Positions 58,614-64,000 of a stretch of 64,000 nt of DNA are shown here, piece after piece. The position numbers and the translations under genes are program-made. Under the pieces are notes generated by a model. That model was not told the origin of the DNA. It made no database searches and saw nothing but the letters and a program-made list of their open reading frames with translations. Every line of letters begins with the position of its first letter. Positions within the stretch are counted from its first letter, which is position 1. Source of the DNA: Paenibacillus brasilensis (GTDB lineage Bacteria > Bacillota > Bacilli > Paenibacillales > Paenibacillaceae); contig NZ_CP045298.1 of the NCBI RefSeq assembly GCF_009363115.1, positions 3,345,501-3,409,500 of the forward strand, read 5' to 3'.

Positions 58614-60068
58614 ATGTCTGATCCAAAGGGAGTTATAGCTGATACGGAGAAAGGCGCTTCTATGCGGACAGTATGGTTTTTGCCATGGCTGGGCGGTACG
58701 TTTATGTTTGGATTGTTTTCAGTCATGTTTAATGTAATTTGGAGTATAGCTGTGGCATCCAATGTGCAGTTTCTGCTGAGGCATGCAGGTGTGACAGATA
58801 CAGCAGTGATTGTAATGATAGTGCTGTATGCCTGGATTGTCGGTCTAATTTTTGCAGCTTACGGTGCCTTGAGTGCGCGTTTTTCCAGTATGCGTAAGCT
58901 TCCACTAATGCTGACCGGGCTGTTGTCATTATTGTGCGGGCTGTGGCTATGGATTGTGGGGCTACAGGGATCTGGTGGTCAACCTGCCGAGGTATGGGGA
59001 GGCTCGTGGGAGCTATTTTCACTTTATCACGCTTGGGCGGAGCCAGTGCTGGAGGTATTACAGCCGTATACACAGCATAGTGAAATCTGGTTTTTGTTGA
59101 CTGCACTGCTGCCGATAGCCGGCATGGTGGTAGGCGTCGGGGTAGATCGTTATCCAGCGGTGACAGGCAGGGATGGTAAGGTGGATCATAAATGGCAATG
59201 GGTTGTTGCCGCGATATCCGCTGCACTCGTCATTGTCCTGACGATTACACTGATGCTTCCTCAACGTCCATACATTGCGGAGAGGGATTTTCCAGTCGTT
59301 GACGGAGCTACAGCGGCTATCCCGTTTGCGCAGGATATGCTGCATGAATTGACCGGAATGAGCAGGGCGCGTGCGGCGCACGAGCTGAAATTCAATACGA
59401 CGCATCAGGCGTATGTAAATTTGATTGAAAAGAAGGCGGATCTGATTCTGGTAGCCGGGCCATCCGATGCAGAGCTGCGTCTCGCCAAAAGCAGGGGTGT
59501 GCAGCTGAAGCTCACTCCAATTGGGCGCGATGCATTTATTTTTCTCGTTCATCTAAGCAATCCGGTTAACGGACTTTCTTCGGATCAGGTTCGCCGCATA
59601 TATGCTGGGTACATTCATAATTGGTATGAAGTGGGGGGAAAGGATCAGCCGATCATTGCTTATCAACGGGAAGAAAATTCAGGAAGCCAGACATATATGC
59701 AAAAGAAAGTAATGGCAGGCCATGAGATGGCTGAACCTCCCCGGGAACTCCGAATTGGCATTATGGGTGAGATGATTAATGCAGTCGCAGATTTTAACAA
59801 GGATCACAACGCGCTGGGCTATTCATTTTATTATTTTGCAAATGTGATGCATAATCGTCAAGAGGTCAAATTTCTATCTATTGATGGAGTGGAGCCGAAC
59901 AAAGAACATATTCGTTCGGGGCAATATCCATTCACGGCTCAATTATTTGTGGTCACACGGGAAGGCGAGAAGCCACGCCCTTCGATGCAGCGATTACTCG
60001 AATGGCTGCAAAGCGAAGAAGGAGCCCGGGCTATTGAAAGAGGGGGCTTTGTTGCTCTGGGCTCGTAA
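58614..60068 (+). CDS. Membrane-anchored PstS-like substrate-binding protein
   Basis: Protein of 484 residues. Residues 20-230 carry five membrane helices (WLGGTFMFGLFSVMFNVIWS, VIVMIVLYAWIVGLIFAAYG, LMLTGLLSLLCGLWLWIVGL, IWFLLTALLPIAGMVVGVGV, WVVAAISAALVIVLTITLML). Residues 240-484 read as a PstS-like phosphate-binding domain: FNTTHQAYVNLIEKKADLILVAGPSDAE, then VHLSNPVNGLSSDQVRRIYAG, NWYEVGG and EENSGSQTYM. Normal PstS is a lipoprotein with no such membrane part. ATG 58614 follows AGGGGG. No pstCAB genes are near. It may be a sensor rather than a transporter part; that is inference. Confidence 0.8.
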   Translation: MSDPKGVIADTEKGASMRTVWFLPWLGGTFMFGLFSVMFNVIWSIAVASNVQFLLRHAGVTDTAVIVMIVLYAWIVGLIFAAYGALSARFSSMRKLPLMLTGLLSLLCGLWLWIVGLQGSGGQPAEVWGGSWELFSLYHAWAEPVLEVLQPYTQHSEIWFLLTALLPIAGMVVGVGVDRYPAVTGRDGKVDHKWQWVVAAISAALVIVLTITLMLPQRPYIAERDFPVVDGATAAIPFAQDMLHELTGMSRARAAHELKFNTTHQAYVNLIEKKADLILVAGPSDAELRLAKSRGVQLKLTPIGRDAFIFLVHLSNPVNGLSSDQVRRIYAGYIHNWYEVGGKDQPIIAYQREENSGSQTYMQKKVMAGHEMAEPPRELRIGIMGEMINAVADFNKDHNALGYSFYYFANVMHNRQEVKFLSIDGVEPNKEHIRSGQYPFTAQLFVVTREGEKPRPSMQRLLEWLQSEEGARAIERGGFVALGS

Positions 60069-60223
60069 ATCTGCCATGATGATTTGCATACAGTTGATTT
60101 CCGTATCTTGCCCGTAAGAGTGAAATGAAGACAGCAGGGTAATACATAGAATATGCCCTGCTGTGATTACGATACCCGCACAGCATCAGCATGGATATCA
60201 ACAACATAAGGGGATGAACGAAA

Positions 60224-61522
60224 ATGAAGAAAAAAACATCGGCCTGGCTGCTTTTGCTCGCCGTAGCCATCATGGCGGCGGGGTGTGAAACGAGTGCACA
60301 AAACGGATCGAAAAAAACGGATGGCCAAGCGGCTCAGCATGAGCAGCAAGGTTCAACGTCGGCACAAGCGAACGGTTCAGGAGTGGCAGTACATACACCG
60401 GAACAGCAGACTGCTTCTGATGGAAGCAATACTACATCTCCATCCACCACCTCGGGGACAGGAGGACAAGCATCTACGGACGGTCATGTAGCGAAGGTCC
60501 GCATGGATAATATTACTGCACTGCGTCTGATCGACGGTCAATCCGGCTGGATCGGCGGAAATGGCTGGATTGCCCGGACAGACGCGGGACCATCCGGCTC
60601 AGTCGGATCGGCTTGGAAGGTGCAATATCAAGGCCAAGGTACGGTGCAGCAGATTTTTGCCTTGAATGGTCAACAGGCCTGGGCTGCTATGGCAGATAGC
60701 GGCTCACTGCTGGCAACGCGCGACGGCGGCAAACGCTGGGAGGCTGTAGGGACAGTACCTAAGGAAGGAACAGCAGGCTTTTTACATTTTGTATCATCCA
60801 ACGAAGGATTCAGCGGCAACCAATATACGAAGGACGGCGGACAAAGCTGGTCAGCGCTTCCTGTGCCTGATCATATGGTGGGACAGCCCTATTTTCATGA
60901 TCGGCAAAACGGCTGGGCGGTAACACAGGCCACAGACCGCTCGTTCCAGATTGTACACACCGTTAACGGAGGGCAAAAATGGACCGCTGTCATGACACGG
61001 ACGACCGAAGAGCCTTTGAACGGGGCCGTTATCCGCTCGGTGGAACGGAGCAACGCATGGATTGAGCTGATTGGGGGCACAGGCATGAATCAGACCTCGT
61101 ATTCGCTCTGGCATACGGCCGATAGCGGTCAAAGCTGGCGAGCTGTACTGGCGAATGCCACGGCTGGCGGCGGTCCCGCGCCCGGTATTAGCCAGCAAGA
61201 CAATCATTCCAAAAATGAAGGGGTGGCACCGGGGATGCTCTATGCGGTTAACAGCAATACCGCATTGATGGGCGGCTACTGCGCACCGTGTGACAAGCCC
61301 AATACGATCGGCTGGACGAATGACGGCGGCAAAACGTGGAACAATGGCAAGCAAAGCTTTGACGGTTATGGCAGCCAGCAAATCGGGATGGCGAATGCCA
61401 AGGAAGGCTGGGCAATTTTCTCGGATTCGGAGCAGGCACCTGTGATGTATACCACCTCGGATGGTGGAGAGCATTGGACGCAGAGCCATGTCTTTGACAA
61501 GCCTGCGGCATCAGGCCACTGA
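60224..61522 (+). CDS. Lipoprotein with YCF48/BNR-like propeller repeats
   Basis: Lipoprotein of 432 residues. The signal ends in lipobox MAAGC near residue 20; a Ser/Gly/Gln-rich linker runs to about 85. Then follow repeats of the BNR/YCF48 type with the sign DGG-x-x-W: ATRDGGKRWEAVG, TKDGGQSWSALP, TVNGGQKWTAV, TADSGQSWRAVL, TNDGGKTWNNG and TSDGGEHWTQ, a seven-bladed propeller plan. ATG 60224 follows AAGGGGATG. It lies 155 bp behind the PstS-like gene. Function unknown; such folds bind glycans or cofactor-protein partners. Confidence 0.87.
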   Translation: MKKKTSAWLLLLAVAIMAAGCETSAQNGSKKTDGQAAQHEQQGSTSAQANGSGVAVHTPEQQTASDGSNTTSPSTTSGTGGQASTDGHVAKVRMDNITALRLIDGQSGWIGGNGWIARTDAGPSGSVGSAWKVQYQGQGTVQQIFALNGQQAWAAMADSGSLLATRDGGKRWEAVGTVPKEGTAGFLHFVSSNEGFSGNQYTKDGGQSWSALPVPDHMVGQPYFHDRQNGWAVTQATDRSFQIVHTVNGGQKWTAVMTRTTEEPLNGAVIRSVERSNAWIELIGGTGMNQTSYSLWHTADSGQSWRAVLANATAGGGPAPGISQQDNHSKNEGVAPGMLYAVNSNTALMGGYCAPCDKPNTIGWTNDGGKTWNNGKQSFDGYGSQQIGMANAKEGWAIFSDSEQAPVMYTTSDGGEHWTQSHVFDKPAASGH

Positions 61523-61547
61523 ATCGGTATAAAAGGGGGGAAAGCAC

Positions 61548-62411
61548 ATGAGCCAACAAGAGAAAAGTGTACTTGCATGGACTGACGGACGTGAAGTGCC
61601 GCTCATTGGACAGGGCACATGGCATATGGGTGAAAAGGCTTCGCTCCGTCAAGAGGAGGTACGTGCGCTTCAACTTGGTTTAGAGTTGGGCATGACGCTG
61701 ATTGATACGGCTGAAATGTACGCGGAGGGTGGCGCGGAAGAGATCGTCGGGGAGGCTATTCGGGGCCGCCGGGATGACGTGTATCTGGTCAGCAAGGCCT
61801 ACCCCCATCATGCAGACCGCCAAGGGCTAATCCATGCATGTGAAGCGAGCCTAACCCGCATGGGAACGGAGTATATGGACATGTATCTGTTGCATTGGCG
61901 TGGGAACATTCCGCTGGAAGAGACGATACAAGGCATGGAAAAGCTGCGTGAGCAGGGTAAAATCCGCAACTGGGGAGTGTCCAATCTGGACAAATCTGAT
62001 ATGGAGGAGCTATGGAGTCTGAATGGAGGCGATGCCTGCACAGTTAACCAGGTGCTGTATCATGCAGCTTCGCGAGGCATTGAATACGATCTGCTCCATT
62101 GGAGCCGTACACACGGGGTGCCTGTAATGGCCTATTGCCCGATTGCCCAAGGTGGACGCCTGCGACAGGGACTGCTGGAGCATCCCGTTATGGTAGATAT
62201 CGCAGCCAGTCACGGGGTAACTCCATCCCAAATCGCGCTCGCGTGGGTTATACGGGACGGCGATGTCTGGGCAATTCCCAAAGCGGTACAGGAATTGCAC
62301 ATACGGGAAAATGCAGCGGCAGCCCATATCCGACTTACCCCTGAGCAGCTTCTACGAATAGACGAAGCTTTTCCTCCGCCAATGCGGAAGCAGCCGCTGG
62401 ATATCGTTTAG
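61548..62411 (+). CDS. Aldo/keto reductase
   Basis: NADPH oxidoreductase of 287 residues, DkgA/YvgN-like. The tetrad is seen in IDTAEMYAEGGAEE (Asp, Tyr near 50-56), LVSKAYPH (Lys near 83) and MYLLHWRG (His near 116). The cofactor end reads IPKAVQELHIRENAAA. ATG 61548 follows AAAGGGGGGAAAG. It is 14 bp upstream of the mug gene and likely shares its transcript. Confidence 0.92.
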   Translation: MSQQEKSVLAWTDGREVPLIGQGTWHMGEKASLRQEEVRALQLGLELGMTLIDTAEMYAEGGAEEIVGEAIRGRRDDVYLVSKAYPHHADRQGLIHACEASLTRMGTEYMDMYLLHWRGNIPLEETIQGMEKLREQGKIRNWGVSNLDKSDMEELWSLNGGDACTVNQVLYHAASRGIEYDLLHWSRTHGVPVMAYCPIAQGGRLRQGLLEHPVMVDIAASHGVTPSQIALAWVIRDGDVWAIPKAVQELHIRENAAAAHIRLTPEQLLRIDEAFPPPMRKQPLDIV

Positions 62412-62425
62412 GGAAGGGGAGGCCC

Positions 62426-62962
62426 ATGTCAGAGCAGGAGACAGAGCTGCGTGAGGTAGATGATCATTTGGATTATGGATTATCCGTTGTATTTATTGGT
62501 TTTAATCCCAGCTTGAAATCAGGCGAAATAGGCCACCATTATGCGAATCCGCGCAACCGTTTTTGGCGCATACTGGAGGGGGCGGGCTTGACGCCTCACT
62601 TGTACGATCCATCGGAAGATCGGGAGCTGCTTAAGCTTGGCTACGGTTTTACGAATATCGTTTCCCGCCCTACCAGGGGCGTGGAGGACATTACGCGCGA
62701 GGAATACGCCAAAGGACGTCTGGAGCTGCATGCGAAGCTAAAGGAATATCGTCCGAAGGTTGCTTGCTTTGTCGGCAAAGGTGTATACACTGAGTACAGT
62801 AAAAAATCCAAAGTAAATTGGGGATTTCAGCCTGAACCGCTTATCCCCGAGATGCATGAATTTGTGGCACCCTCGTCCAGTGGACTGGTGCGTATGTCGT
62901 TGGAAGAGATCACGGATATTTACCGCCATCTGCAGACATTCCTTTCGTCAGAAATCGTCTGA
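62426..62962 (+). CDS. mug: Mismatch-specific uracil/thymine DNA glycosylase (Mug/TDG)
   Basis: DNA repair enzyme of 178 residues that removes uracil or ethenocytosine from mismatches. The catalytic loop motif GFNPSLKSGEIGHHYANPRN is near residue 25-45, with Asn in the water-activating position, and the insertion loop VAPSSSGLVRMS near 150. ATG 62426 follows GGGAAGGGGAGG. A terminator follows. Confidence 0.92.
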   Translation: MSEQETELREVDDHLDYGLSVVFIGFNPSLKSGEIGHHYANPRNRFWRILEGAGLTPHLYDPSEDRELLKLGYGFTNIVSRPTRGVEDITREEYAKGRLELHAKLKEYRPKVACFVGKGVYTEYSKKSKVNWGFQPEPLIPEMHEFVAPSSSGLVRMSLEEITDIYRHLQTFLSSEIV

Positions 62963-63004
62963 ATACGTCTAATGCTGCGACTACATGAAATACAGTGAAC
63001 AGAA

Positions 63005-63053
63005 AAAGAACCACACGTCTTCGTCCCTCAGGGAAAAGGAGGTGTGGTTCTTT
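63005..63053. terminator. Bidirectional terminator
   Basis: AAAGAACCACAC (63005-63016) pairs with GTGTGGTTCTTT (63042-63053), with a weaker inner stem. It separates mug from the convergent ald gene. Confidence 0.82.
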
Positions 63054-63067
63054 GAGCTGCAGTTATT

Positions 63068-64000
63068 CTAGTGCAAGGCTTTCGCCTGCCATGCCTGTTC
63101 TACCGGAACGTAAGGATACCCCAGATCGCGGGCGACTGCTTCGTAGGTGATATGTCCGTTCAGGACATTGGTGCCGCTAAGCAGCGGCTTGCTTTTGCGA
63201 AGCGCCTCCTGTACACCCAGATCCGCGAGCTGGAGAGCGTAGGGGAGCGTGGCGTTCGTCAGGGCAAGCGTCGAGGTTTGCGGTACCGCCCCCGGCATGT
63301 TCGCTACCGCGTAGTGAATGACGCCATGCTTCACATAGGTCGGCTGATCGTGTGTCGTGATGTGGTCAATCGTTTCGACAATACCACCTTGGTCGATGGC
63401 GACATCCACGATCACAGAACCAGGCTGCATTGTCTGTACCACGGCCTCCGTGACAAGCCGCGGGGCCTTGGCACCGGTGATCAGGACGGCCCCGATCAGC
63501 AAATCGCTTTGTGCGACGGCTTCGGCAATGTTAGAAGGGGTGGACACCAGCGTATGGAGCTGGTTGCCAAAAATATCATCCAGCTGGCGCAGCCGTTGCA
63601 GGCTCAGGTCGATCAGGGTTACATCTGCGCCAAGACCGATGGCGACCTTGGCTGCGTTCGTGCCGACGACCCCTCCACCAATAATAGTCACTTTGCCGCG
63701 CTTGACCCCCGGTACACCTGCCAGCAGGATGCCTTTGCCGCCTTTTGGCTTTTCCAGCAGCTGCGCTCCGATTTGTACAGCCATTCGGCCTGCAACCTCG
63801 CTCATCGGAGTGAGCAGCGGAAGACTTCCTTCGACGTCCAGTGTTTCATAGGAAATGGCGGTTACACCGTTGTCCGTTAAAGCCCGGGCCAGCGCTGGCT
63901 CGGCAGCCAGATGCAGATAGGTGAACAGAATCAATCCTTGTCGAAAATATCCGTATTCTGAGGCTAGTGGCTCCTTCACCTTAATGATCAGATCAGCCTG
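63068..64000 (-). CDS. ald: Alanine dehydrogenase, N-terminus beyond window
   Basis: NAD-dependent oxidative deaminase of alanine to pyruvate, cut by the right edge; about 310 codons are visible, continuing in frame to base 64000 ([19 protein letters not shown]). The NAD loop reads [24 protein letters not shown], and the catalytic-site parts include [24 protein letters not shown]. The C-terminal end [19 protein letters not shown] is standard. It should be about 370 residues in full. Confidence 0.95.
   Translation of the reverse strand, partial: QADLIIKVKEPLASEYGYFRQGLILFTYLHLAAEPALARALTDNGVTAISYETLDVEGSLPLLTPMSEVAGRMAVQIGAQLLEKPKGGKGILLAGVPGVKRGKVTIIGGGVVGTNAAKVAIGLGADVTLIDLSLQRLRQLDDIFGNQLHTLVSTPSNIAEAVAQSDLLIGAVLITGAKAPRLVTEAVVQTMQPGSVIVDVAIDQGGIVETIDHITTHDQPTYVKHGVIHYAVANMPGAVPQTSTLALTNATLPYALQLADLGVQEALRKSKPLLSGTNVLNGHITYEAVARDLGYPYVPVEQAWQAKALH

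Overview
The window looks like a chromosomal segment of a nitrogen-fixing Paenibacillus of the P. polymyxa group. The basis is a compact nine-gene nif operon in the order nifB-H-D-K-E-N-X-hesA-nifV behind one sigma-A type promoter, the low-GC Gram-positive style ribosome binding sites, and many Paenibacillus-type families (DUF6809, DUF4179, stalk-domain and DUF5704-like secreted proteins, YtrA-type GntR). The species is an inference; no rRNA or tRNA gene is present.

Layout. 1-2366: a polar amino acid ABC transporter (lipoprotein, permease, ATPase). 2400-17500: an accessory, partly AT-rich stretch with dispersed repeats and several damaged genes: an XRE fragment, an AraC pseudogene beside a doubly frameshifted EamA transporter, a 5'-truncated EamA transporter beside an intact AraC regulator, and a GH127 arabinofuranosidase remnant fused to a YjbR gene. 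Intact genes here include a CsaA-like protein, two DinB proteins, Crp/Fnr regulator plus aldo/keto reductase, an MFS exporter, and an SDR/TetR pair sharing a three-copy operator. 17948-25235: a stalk-domain protein and a 1091-residue secreted protein, then (minus strand) an ECF sigma factor with two DUF4179-like proteins, one frameshifted. 25479-29306: a frameshifted PL11 rhamnogalacturonan lyase behind a consensus cre box, and a LacI regulator. 29574-40280: the nif operon with a GlnR-like promoter region. 40511-44072: a heterodimeric ABC exporter. 44162-50608: a C4-dicarboxylate module (symporter DctP, binding protein DctB, two-component DctS/DctR, malic enzyme). 50700-53742: AraC regulator, frameshifted GH4 alpha-galactosidase, histidine kinase fragment. 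53824-57273: YtrA-type GntR/ABC operon under a 49-bp inverted repeat. 57422-64000: methyltransferase, small membrane protein, a membrane-anchored PstS-like protein with a YCF48/BNR-like lipoprotein, aldo/keto reductase, Mug-type DNA glycosylase, and the start-truncated (window edge) alanine dehydrogenase.

How it works together. The nif block makes MoFe nitrogenase and its cofactor (NifB, E, N, X, V) and appears to be switched by nitrogen status through GlnR-type sites. The dct/malic enzyme block imports and oxidises C4 acids, which is a plausible source of carbon and reductant for fixation. Three carbohydrate-degradation genes (GH127, PL11, GH4) are all inactivated while their probable regulators remain, which suggests decay of plant cell-wall use, unless the single-base indels are assembly errors. 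All starts, operators and functions were read by eye; no database search or structure prediction was run.
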